Assembly (NCBI RefSeq): GCF_011752935.1 | Contig: NZ_VWWO01000002.1 | Location: forward strand, 2,542,001-2,606,000 | Direction of reading: 5' to 3' | From: Chitinophaga sp. Cy-1792 | GTDB lineage: Bacteria; Bacteroidota; Bacteroidia; Chitinophagales; Chitinophagaceae | Length of the DNA: 64,000 bases | Part shown: one piece after another, positions 1 through 8,500 of the stretch | Position numbering within the stretch: the first letter of the stretch is position 1 | Layout of the letters: each line of letters opens with the position of its first letter | Notes under the pieces: model-generated | What the model saw: only the letters and a program-made list of their open reading frames with translations | Databases searched by the model: none | What the model was told of the DNA's origin: nothing | Made by a program: the position numbers and the translations under genes

Positions 1-861
1 GTAAGGCTGGTAGCTGGAGGTATAGTTGGAGCTACGTTTTTTGCCTTGCTGATAACCCCAGGAAGGATTATAGAAGTTAGAACCCGCCAGGTCGTACATT
101 TCCTGGGTTACGGCTGATTGTCCGCCAGAAACCGTTGGGGTACCGAACGTAGTAAATGACAACAGGTGGTTCTTATTAATTTTCTTGTCTACGGAAGCAA
201 AGTAGGAAGCGCCGTTATAGTAGGTACCCTGCACATAACCTTCGCCGGCATAGCGGAAAGAGGCTGCCAGTGAAAACGCCCATCCATTGGCCATCATGCC
301 GGTATTCCAGCTGGCCATTACACGGTTGTTATAGTTACGGTTCGACTGTGCATAGCTTACACTCAGCTCCTTACGTTGTTTGGAAGCACGGGTATCGATA
401 TAGTTGGCACCACCGATATCACCATAGGCAAAATCCACAGGACGCAGGCCATTGCTGGTTTGTCTGCTGTGCATCACGTCGTTGAGTCCACCCCACAGGC
501 TCCAGGATGTATACCCGTTGGTCAGGTTTCTTACCGGAGCACCATTGATGTAGGTATCGAAATAGGAAGCATCGTACCCACGGAGTTTAAACCTGGCCAC
601 ATTGAAGTTAAACACACCGGAATAGTAAGGATCACGACCACCATAAAGGATAGACGAAATACTTTGACCGGAAGAACCAACGTTATTGTCGGCATCATTT
701 TCATCCAGTACAACTACCGGGATGTTACTCTTAATATCATCTTTCAGCTCCAGTGCATTCACGCTGTCTTTTTTGACTTGCGCAAACACCGCAGGGGCGG
801 CCAATACAAAGCCTATCCCGGCAAAAAGTCTTTTTGAAAAAAACCTGGCAGATCTATTCAT
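1..861 (-). CDS. TonB-dependent outer-membrane receptor, 5' part (gene continues past the left edge)
   Basis: 287 codons are visible from the ATG at 861; the rest lies beyond the left edge. The N-terminus has a basic n-region, a hydrophobic stretch and an Ala-Phe-Ala-Gln cleavage context near residue 25, so it is exported. A plug-like segment follows: VVVLDENDADNN, then SISSILYGGRDPYY and RFKLRGYD near residues 65-85. A region of alternating residues rich in Tyr, Asn and Gly, typical of barrel strands, comes next. There is no carboxypeptidase-regulatory-like domain between signal peptide and plug, unlike classical SusC proteins. Such receptors import ligands across the outer membrane using TonB energy; the ligand cannot be told here. 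A TAnnTTTG box lies about 160 bp upstream. Confidence 0.8.
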   Translation of the reverse strand, partial: MNRSARFFSKRLFAGIGFVLAAPAVFAQVKKDSVNALELKDDIKSNIPVVVLDENDADNNVGSSGQSISSILYGGRDPYYSGVFNFNVARFKLRGYDASYFDTYINGAPVRNLTNGYTSWSLWGGLNDVMHSRQTSNGLRPVDFAYGDIGGANYIDTRASKQRKELSVSYAQSNRNYNNRVMASWNTGMMANGWAFSLAASFRYAGEGYVQGTYYNGASYFASVDKKINKNHLLSFTTFGTPTVSGGQSAVTQEMYDLAGSNFYNPSWGYQQGKKRSSNYTSSYQPY

Positions 862-1019
862 GCATTAATGATTTGAACAATTGTTGTTTGTTTACAGGTG
901 ATATCATCTATGGGAAAGTTCCTGGCATAGCAAACTATTCACACTAGGGATATTCGTTGCATACGGTTGATTAATCGGCGCTTGATATAACAGGCTGGGT
1001 CCACCTTAATCACGAGTCG

Positions 1020-1027
1020 CAAAAGTA
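1020..1027 (-). promoter_or_regulatory. Candidate Bacteroidota -7 box (TACTTTTG) for the TonB receptor
   Basis: Read on the minus strand the sequence is TACTTTTG, an exact TAnnTTTG match. A TTG (CAA at 1054-1056 on the plus strand) lies 26 bp upstream, wider than the usual spacing of about 17-23, so the -33 part is weak. It would give a leader of about 150 nt. Confidence 0.35.
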
Positions 1028-1108
1028 GCTTTGGGATTTGAAACTACTATTACCAAATTATTAATTTAGGGCTGAAACGCCCGTTCGGAAAGGAAATTTG
1101 CAAATCCG

Positions 1109-1123
1109 TGTTAGATTCTGACA
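1109..1123. promoter_or_regulatory. Imperfect palindrome TGTTAGATTCTGACA, possible operator
   Basis: The 15-mer differs in one base from TGTTAGATTCTAACA at 10732-10746, which is a perfect palindrome about its central base. Both copies lie upstream of plus-strand genes for secreted proteins in divergent intergenic regions. A shared regulator is only an inference. Confidence 0.3.
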
Positions 1124-1290
1124 TTTTCTGTAATTAGATTTATTAATTGAGAGATTTTTACGAAGTTCGCGCTTCGTTTAACCGGTTGCGTTATCCGTAA
1201 TACTGGGTCTCTGGCAAAAAAATTACCACAGGTAATTCGATCATGACGCACATAAAATTCTATCACCAGATTATTTCACCTGTAAATAAC

Positions 1291-2340
1291 ATGCAGTACA
1301 GAATATTCCTGCTTATTGGTCTCCTGGCGGCGTGCTGGCATACCAGCTCCTTTGCGCAGTCCAGACAATACAAAGTGGTCAACATCGGTTTCTATAACCT
1401 GGAGAACTTCTACGATACCCTTCACCAGGAAGGTGTCAACGATTATGAATTTCTCCCTACGGGAAAAAAAAGATATACAGGAGATGTTTATCTTGATAAA
1501 TTAAAAAATCTTGCTTCTGTTATTAAAGATATCGGAACAGATATCTCCCCGGAAGGACTCACCGTACTGGGTGTTTCTGAAATAGAAAACCGTGGCGTAC
1601 TGGAAGCACTCACCCACCACGACTATCTCAAATCCAGGAACTACCAGATCGTACATTATGACTCACCGGATTCCCGCGGTGTAGACGTAGGCCTGCTGTA
1701 CAATCCGGCCCATTTCACCGTCATCGACAGCCGCCCGCTGCGCGTAGACCTCCCGCCGGATGCAAACGGATACCGTCATAAAACCCGCGATGTACTCTGG
1801 GTAAAAGGCAGTATCGACGGACAAATCATTCATATTTTCGTGAACCACTGGCCATCCCGCCTTGGCGGCGAAGCAGCTTCCGCACCTAACCGCGCCGTTG
1901 CTGCCGATGTTTGCCGCAAGTTCATCGACTCATTGTATAAAGAAGATCCTAACGTCAATGCGGTGGTAATGGGTGATCTGAACGACAACCCTACCAACGA
2001 AAGCGTTACCAAAGTGCTGAAAGCCGGTGGCAACGCCGACAAACTGAAGTCGCAGGAACTCTTCAACCCATGGGTAGCTTTCTATAACAGGGGAATCGGC
2101 ACACTGGCCTACCAGGATGCCTGGGCACTCTTCGATCAGATCATTATCTCACAAAATCTGCTGGTTAAAAAAGACGAACAGTTCAGGTTCTATAAAGCCA
2201 ATATTTTTAAGAGAGAAGATATGATTCAGACTTCCGGAAGGTATAAAGGCTATCCTAAACGCACCTACGATTTTGACAATTACGCAGGTGGGTTCAGTGA
2301 TCACTTCCCGACATACATTACGCTGATAAAAGCATTATAA
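1291..2340 (+). CDS. Secreted endonuclease/exonuclease/phosphatase-family protein
   Basis: 349 residues. An in-frame ATG at 1243 would add 16 residues, but the ATG at 1291 starts directly with a good signal peptide (MQYRIFLLIGLLAAC, cleavage after SFA), so it is preferred. EEP-fold motifs occur in order: VGFYNLENF-like start, VLGVSEIENRGVLEAL with the metal-binding Glu, DVGLLYN, FVNHWPSRLGG, VMGDLNDNP with the catalytic Asp-x-Asn, and a terminal GFSDHFP with the active-site Asp-His. All catalytic positions appear present. The family contains Mg-dependent nucleases and phosphodiesterases; the substrate is unknown. It is monocistronic and followed by a strong hairpin terminator. Confidence 0.85.
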   Translation: MQYRIFLLIGLLAACWHTSSFAQSRQYKVVNIGFYNLENFYDTLHQEGVNDYEFLPTGKKRYTGDVYLDKLKNLASVIKDIGTDISPEGLTVLGVSEIENRGVLEALTHHDYLKSRNYQIVHYDSPDSRGVDVGLLYNPAHFTVIDSRPLRVDLPPDANGYRHKTRDVLWVKGSIDGQIIHIFVNHWPSRLGGEAASAPNRAVAADVCRKFIDSLYKEDPNVNAVVMGDLNDNPTNESVTKVLKAGGNADKLKSQELFNPWVAFYNRGIGTLAYQDAWALFDQIIISQNLLVKKDEQFRFYKANIFKREDMIQTSGRYKGYPKRTYDFDNYAGGFSDHFPTYITLIKAL

Positions 2341-2350
2341 GACGATCCGT

Positions 2351-2404
2351 CTGCAATAAAAAAAAATGGAATGCCATACGGCATTCCATTTTTTTTTATT
2401 GCAG
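2351..2404. terminator. Bidirectional intrinsic terminator
   Basis: A near-perfect inverted repeat with arms ATGGAATGCC and GGCATTCCAT around ATAC, flanked by an A-run on the left and a T-run on the right. It ends the EEP gene on the plus strand and would also stop minus-strand transcription from the pseudogene side. Confidence 0.85.
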
Positions 2405-2417
2405 AACTTACATGAAT

Positions 2418-2618
2418 TCAATGCCCTGGGAGCAGCCCGTTTAACTTCCCCGCCACTTCTTTCGCACCAGGAATCCCTGCTGTCCTCAATACAATCTTTC
2501 CCTCCGGGTCAATTAATATCTGCGGCGGATAGCTGATAACTTTATATGAGGCGATCACCTCAGCATCTGACCCTATGCTGTAACGAAAGGGATTACTACT
2601 ACCAGGTGGACAGTACTT
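2418..2618 (-). pseudogene. C-terminal remnant of a TlpA/thioredoxin-like protein
   Basis: The minus strand between two stops at 2619-2624 and a TGA at 2418-2420 encodes about 66 residues that read as the second half of a thioredoxin-like fold: IASYKVISYPPQILIDPEGK with the cis-Pro-type YPP turn, then IVLRTAGIPGAKEVAGKL. There is no start codon, no CxxC half, and two in-frame stops precede it. It is best explained as a decayed gene. The parent would have been a periplasmic thiol-disulphide protein. Confidence 0.65.
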
Positions 2619-2685
2619 TTATCATCTTCCATAAAAGAAGTCCTTTGGGAAAAAGTATTTTTATGCAATCGTATTCATACCTTGA

Positions 2686-2720
2686 TAAAAATAAAAAGGA
2701 CGCCTCCTTTTGAGACATCC
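2686..2720 (-). terminator. Intrinsic terminator of the adhesin/PorP/OmpA operon
   Basis: On the minus strand GGATGTCTC pairs with GAGGCGTCC (one or two G-T pairs) around a short loop, followed by TTTTTATTTTT. It lies 36 bp downstream of the OmpA-family gene. Confidence 0.7.
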
Positions 2721-2755
2721 TTTTACCGTTATTCATTTTTGTCATTCACCCGTAG

Positions 2756-4501
2756 TTAATGGCTACTGAACACCCTGCACTCCACCCTTCTGTTCATTTC
2801 ACGTGCGGCTGCATCATCCTTTCCACTTTCTTCTTTTAGTAACTGATGCTTTCCGAACGACTTACCACTAATTCTTTCGGCTGCGATGCCTTGTTTCAGC
2901 AGGTACTGCATACATATCTGAGCGCGCTGGTCGGCTAGTTTATTGTTGTAATCATCCGAACCTTTACCATCGGTATGCCCAAAAATTTCTGCTTTCAATG
3001 CATTATCTTCTTTCAAAATCTTTGCCAATTCATCCAGAATCGTCATCGCTTCCGGTTTTAAAATTGATTTATCGAAATCAAAATGTATAAACCAGCTGGT
3101 ATCTTTTTTCTCCTGAACCACAGGTGGTGGCGGTGTTACGGCTACAACAGGCGTTTCCGTTATTACCTTTGGCGGCTCCGGTGGAAATTGTAAAAAGACA
3201 ATTCCCAGACAACAATCTGAGTTTCTGTCGGAACTCAGCGTAGCTTCCTTACCACCACTTCCCGGACGTAATGTGAAATAGCTGTCATGTTTTATGGAAT
3301 TTACCGGCATACCCACATTCACGGCTACACGCAGATCAGACAGAGGGCCCGCACTGCTGTAAACGTCCAGTCCGCCCATGCCAGGTCTTCCATCAGAAGA
3401 GAAATACAGTACCTGGGCCTCCTGATCATAGAAAGGCGTCACTTCATCTCCGGCGGTATTCACGTTGGTACCGGCATTCACGGCCGCTCCTGCTACATTA
3501 GTGCCGTTGAGGTCTGCTATCCAGATATCATATTTTCCGGCGCCTCCCGGCCTGTCGGACGCAAACAGCAGTTTTTTACCATCCGCCGTTACGAAGGGCT
3601 GCATGGCATTATAACCCGGTGCGTTGATGGCTGCTGGCGCTTTCTCAGGTACCGACCACTTACCATCTGCCAGCGTGGTACTGTAGATAGCTGCCTGTTT
3701 TTTGCTGTCCACCATTTCCCAGCGGGTAAAATAGATGGTGCGGCCATCGGGCGTATAGCTGCCGGCGGCCAGCTGTGCGCCTTCCGACGCAATGCCTAAC
3801 GGCGTTACCGCTGTTAGCTTCCCGTCCTGTAATACGGCCTCATATAGTTTATTGCCGAATACAGCCCCATCCGGCGACACACCCGTGAAAATGACATGAT
3901 TATTGTCTTTCCAGGAAAGCGCACTGATAGCGGTCAGGGAATCACCGGCAACATGTAGTATAGCCGTACGGATATCCTCATGGGCAGCCTGCGTGGCAGC
4001 AAAGGAGATATTGTCCAGCTCAGCGGCAGCAGCCTGCTTGTACAGGTCGGTATCGGGAAGGCCTGTACGAAATTTCGTCAGCGCAGCGTTAGCCTCTTCC
4101 GGATGGCCGGTGGCGCGAAGTGTAACCCCGTACCAATACTGTAGCTGCGGCTGGTGCGAATTTTCCGCAATAGCCCTCGCATACCAGTCTGCTGCCAGCT
4201 GGTAATGAAAACACTGGCGATAGCTTTCCGCTACTTTAAAAGCCAGGTCTGCATTATTATATTTTTTTGCAGCTGATTTCCTGCGGATCTTTTTTACGGA
4301 GAACGGGGCTGCATAGTGCTTGTCTGACAAGGCCTTTCCGGTATAGCACTGCTCATAGAGCTGTGCGGCAGCAAAATACTCCTGCTGGCCGAACAAGGCA
4401 TCTGCCTTGGCGATTGCCGACCGGGGCGATTGTGCCATCACCGGCCTTATACCCAGTGCGGCTACTGTCAGCAATGATATTTGTAGGTAATACTTTTTCA
4501 T
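2756..4501 (-). CDS. OmpA-family protein with TPR and WD40-like propeller (PorE-like)
   Basis: 581 residues with a signal peptide (MKKYYLQISLLTVAALG, cleavage near VMAQ). Residues about 25-160 look helical and TPR-like (YEQCY, DLAFKVAESYRQ, LQYWYGVTLRATGHPEEA). Residues about 190-420 contain PD40/TolB-like propeller blades (GRTIYFTRW, KLLFASDRPGG, VLYFSSDGRPGMGGLDVY). A Pro-rich linker leads to a C-terminal OmpA domain with HFDFDKSILKPEA, FGHTDGKGSDDYN and NRRVECRVF, the peptidoglycan-binding signature including the conserved Asp and Arg. The architecture matches PorE-like proteins and the OmpA partners of SprF. It is the last gene of the operon, 40 bp after the PorP/SprF gene, and probably anchors the adhesin or secretion assembly to the cell wall. 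Confidence 0.85.
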   Translation of the reverse strand: MKKYYLQISLLTVAALGIRPVMAQSPRSAIAKADALFGQQEYFAAAQLYEQCYTGKALSDKHYAAPFSVKKIRRKSAAKKYNNADLAFKVAESYRQCFHYQLAADWYARAIAENSHQPQLQYWYGVTLRATGHPEEANAALTKFRTGLPDTDLYKQAAAAELDNISFAATQAAHEDIRTAILHVAGDSLTAISALSWKDNNHVIFTGVSPDGAVFGNKLYEAVLQDGKLTAVTPLGIASEGAQLAAGSYTPDGRTIYFTRWEMVDSKKQAAIYSTTLADGKWSVPEKAPAAINAPGYNAMQPFVTADGKKLLFASDRPGGAGKYDIWIADLNGTNVAGAAVNAGTNVNTAGDEVTPFYDQEAQVLYFSSDGRPGMGGLDVYSSAGPLSDLRVAVNVGMPVNSIKHDSYFTLRPGSGGKEATLSSDRNSDCCLGIVFLQFPPEPPKVITETPVVAVTPPPPVVQEKKDTSWFIHFDFDKSILKPEAMTILDELAKILKEDNALKAEIFGHTDGKGSDDYNNKLADQRAQICMQYLLKQGIAAERISGKSFGKHQLLKEESGKDDAAAREMNRRVECRVFSSH

Positions 4502-4541
4502 TACGTTGATAAGGATAAATCAGGGTCTTAAAATGTTGGCA

Positions 4542-5558
4542 TTATAAACGTGGACATTTGAAATAGTTCGTTTTAATGCTGTTGCGTCTTTTTCCGGTGA
4601 AAGAGATACTCAGCTCAAAGCTGTTGGCATTGGCATTCGCCAGCTTTCCCAATTGGGAAGTGGTGGCATCATAGCTCAGGCCGATGGTCATACCGTTGAA
4701 GTAAATACCCGCAAACGGCGACACCGCATCATTCATACGCCAGTTGGCACCCAGCATCACATCGGTAGTTTCGTTGGCCATCAGCTGGAAATACGCCCCC
4801 AGCATCTTTTCCTGTGAATTTCCCTGTAATGAATATACGCCGTTAGGCACAAAAGTTACCGTTTCGTTCATAGCTATACGTGCCCCCATATGTGCACTGT
4901 ACCGTACCGGCATCACTTCCTTATTACCCGATTTCAGGAACGGGTCCTTAGGCTGCGTCAGGTGAAAGGCAGACACCCCTCCAAAAAGACTCACTGTTTT
5001 ATCCGGTGTGGCATCATAATAAGCCACCCCAAAGCCGGCGTCAAAAACGCTGGACTTAGATTGCTGAAAGCTTTCTCCATTCGGAATGCCCGCATCATAC
5101 CCCGTGCCTGGCAGCCACTGCTGCCCAAACTGGAACTTCGCCGGATCAAATCTTCTACTCAGCAAACCTCCCTGGAAACCGAAAGAAATATGCTGATCTC
5201 CCTCAGGACCAAACTTCACACCGGTATAGGCTACCGTTACATAGCCGTTCAGGTAGTTGTAACCACCATTACCGGCCTTCTGGTTAAATATGTTTGCGCC
5301 AATATTAATGTTCTTGTTGGTGGTCATATCTCCCGACAATCCTACCGTGGAATAAGGACTGGCCACACTCCCCCATTGACTGCGGTAAATGGCCGACACC
5401 CGGTAATCCCCGTCCATCAAGCCTGTCAGCGCAGGGTTCAGACTCATAGGGTACATATAATATTGTGAGAAATGCGGATCTACCTGCGCATAACCTGACT
5501 GCACTTTAAGTGCAGCCAGGAGAAATATCATTAATGAAAAACCAAGATTTCTTTTCAT
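4542..5558 (-). CDS. PorP/SprF-family type IX secretion outer-membrane protein
   Basis: 338 residues with a signal peptide (MKRNLGFSLMIFLLAALK, cleavage after SGYAQ). The mature start VDPHFSQYYMYPMSLNPALTG is the hallmark of the PorP/SprF family, followed by YRVSAIYRSQWGSVA and a beta-barrel with repeated Gly-aromatic strands. In Flavobacterium, SprF is needed for surface delivery of the SprB adhesin. Here the gene starts 5 bp after the giant adhesin gene ends, so a role as that adhesin's dedicated outer-membrane partner is a strong inference. Confidence 0.88.
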   Translation of the reverse strand: MKRNLGFSLMIFLLAALKVQSGYAQVDPHFSQYYMYPMSLNPALTGLMDGDYRVSAIYRSQWGSVASPYSTVGLSGDMTTNKNINIGANIFNQKAGNGGYNYLNGYVTVAYTGVKFGPEGDQHISFGFQGGLLSRRFDPAKFQFGQQWLPGTGYDAGIPNGESFQQSKSSVFDAGFGVAYYDATPDKTVSLFGGVSAFHLTQPKDPFLKSGNKEVMPVRYSAHMGARIAMNETVTFVPNGVYSLQGNSQEKMLGAYFQLMANETTDVMLGANWRMNDAVSPFAGIYFNGMTIGLSYDATTSQLGKLANANANSFELSISFTGKRRNSIKTNYFKCPRL

Positions 5559-5563
5559 CGTAA

Positions 5564-8500
5564 TTATCGAATTAAATTAACAGAACCCTTTTTAGTAATT
5601 ACCGCACCATCCAGCATAACCGCCTTTAACGCGTATACATACACGCCCACAGGCTGCTGACGACCCTTATAGGTACCATCCCATCCGCGGGTGGCATCAT
5701 TGCTTTCAAATACTTTCTCGCCCCACTGGGTATATACCTGCAGCGTGATCTCCCTGATGCCGGAACCATAGGCTTTGAACACATCGTTCCTGCCGTCGCC
5801 ATTAGGCGTGAAGGCATTCGGTACGAAGAAGTCGGCGCTGTTAGGAACAGCTGCTACAGTAATGGAAGCGGAAGCCAGACATCCTGCAGTGGTTTTACCA
5901 TTAACGGTAATCACTACCGGCGTTTGGTCGTACAGGGTGACTGTTTGCTGCTTGGCTTGCTGGTTGGTAAACATACCTGCCGGTTTCCAGTCGGTAACGG
6001 TGTATACTGCATCACCAGTGCTGGTAACAGTAAATGGCTTTCCTGCCACCAGTGTTTCTGTGCTGGTACTCAGCGTCAGCTTGAGTCCCTGCACCTGGAT
6101 GGTAGCTTTGGTACTTGCCACACAACCTTTGTTATCCACCGTGTAGGTAATATCTGCAGTTCCGATAGTTAAGCCCGTCGCCCAACCGCTGGCGTCCACC
6201 GTAAGCACTGCGCTGTTGGAAGAACTCCAGACACCGTTGGCTGTCGTATTACTCAGTTGTATACCGGTATTCTGACAGATATCTGCAATACCACTGATAG
6301 CAGGTACTACAGGGATATCGTTTACAGTAATGGCATGTGATTGTGCACTGCTGCCACAGGTATTGGTAACAGTATAGATGATATTGGTAGTACCTGCACT
6401 TACACCGCTTACCGCGCCAGTAGTTGCATTAACGGTAGCGATACTGTTATTGGCACTGCTCCACTGCCCCCCTGCTAAAGTATTCGAGAAATTCGTTTGC
6501 GCATTTTTACAGATATCAGTAACACCGGTAATCGCTGGTACCTGCGGTTTATCCGATACCGTTACTGTGAATGGCACCTGCGTAGTACCGCAACCGTTAG
6601 TAGCTGCATAGTACATATCAGCAGTACCCACTGCATTTGCAGTTACCTTGCCGGTAGCATCAATAGAGGCTACAGCCGTATTGCTGCTGCTCCATGTACC
6701 GCCAGGGTAGCTGTTGTTCAGCGTAGCAACAGATCCTGCACATAGTGTACTGGTACCGGTAGTGGCACTCAGCACTGGTTTGGCATCAACATTAACCGAC
6801 AGTGTTTTACTAACGTTGCCGCATACACTATTTACGGTATAGGTAAGTATAAACGTGCCTTTGGCCAGCGGTGTAACCACACCGGCAGCACTTACGGTAG
6901 CAATACTGTTGTCACTGCTGCTCCAGGTACCACCAGCCGTAGCGTTGGTATAGGTTTGAGTAGCACCGGTACAGATGTTGTTGCTACCTGCAATGGCAGC
7001 CACTACAGGCTGGGTATTCACCGTAATTGTTTTTGTCTGGGCAGATGTTCCACAGCTGTTGGATACGGAATAGGTAATATTTACCATTCCGCCGGCAACA
7101 CCGGTTACGGTGCCGTTTACATCCACCGTGGCAATGGTATTATCTGTACTGCTCCAGGTACCCGAAGGTGTACTGTTGCTCAAAGAAATGGTGGCGCCTG
7201 CACAAACGCTGCCTGCGCCATTGATAGTGCTCACTAATGGTTTATCACCTACGGTGATGGCCAGCGTTGTGGATACATTACCGCAGGTACTGTTTACAGT
7301 ATAGGTTAAGGTAAAGCTTCCCGCCGCAACAGGGGTTACATTTCCCAGTCCGTCAACGGTGGCAACATTAATATCACTGGACGTCCAGGTACCTCCCGGG
7401 GTCGAATTCGTATAGGCATAAGTGTTACCCATGCAAATGCTGGCATTGCCGTTGATGGCAGTTAATACAGGAGCCGCATTTACGGTAACTGTCTGTGTAT
7501 TGGTTTTGGTACCACAGCTATTGGCTTGTGTATAGGTGATGACAGCATTACCAGCTGTAATACCACTTACTACACCTGTAGTATTGTTTACGGTAGCGAT
7601 TGCGGTATTACCGGAAGTCCAGCTGCCACCTGCCTGATCAGCAGTAAGTGTGATAGTGGAACCGGTGCATACAGCAGCAGGACCTGCAATGACTGCATCA
7701 ACCGGTGTAGCAGTAACAGTGATACCCAGTGTCTGGGAAACATTGCCGCAGCTGCTGCTGACAGTATAGGTTAAGGTGAAGGTACCAGCTTTAACCGGCG
7801 TCACCTTTCCATTGACATCTACGGTAGCAACAGCAAGGTCGCTGGATGTCCAGGTACCGCCTGTTACCGTATTCGTGTAGTTATAATCGGTGCCGGTACA
7901 GATAGCCGTATTACCACCGATAGTACTTAAAACAGGTGCAGCGTTAATGGTTACTGTCTGGGTATTAGCTTTGATCCCACAGCTGTTAGACTGTGTATAG
8001 GTGATCACCACATTACCCGCAGCTACACCCGTTACTACACCGGTGGTAGCATTTATGGTTGCCAGGGCAGTATTACCGGAGGTCCAGGTACCGTTGGCCT
8101 GATCAGCCGTCAGGGAAATGGTTGCTCCCGTACAAACGCTTGTTGGGCCGGAAATAGTGGCATCTACCGGTGTAGCCGTTACCGTAACATTTAATGTTTT
8201 GGTATCATTGCCGCAGGCGCTGCTAACAGTATAGGATAAGGTAAAAGTTCCTGCTTTGACAGGCGTTACATTACCGTTGACGTCAACGGTTGCAACGGTA
8301 TTATCGCTGGAGCTCCAGACACCGCCCGGAGTAGCGTTGGTATAGGAATAAACCGTTCCGGTACAGATGCTGTTGTTACCCGCTATGGCAGCGGCGGTAG
8401 CACCGGCAGCCACTGTGATAACATGCGTATTGGCAGTGCTGCCACAGCTGTTGGTTTGTGTATAGGTAATGGTTACAGTACCTGCGCTCACGCCGGTAAC

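Larger units (their letters stand above)
862..1290. other. Divergent intergenic region, no gene seen
   Basis: This 429-bp stretch separates the minus-strand TonB receptor from the plus-strand EEP-fold gene. It is AT-rich and has no convincing coding frame. It holds a minus-strand TAnnTTTG box at 1020-1027 and an imperfect palindrome at 1109-1123 that recurs near 10732. Confidence 0.6.
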
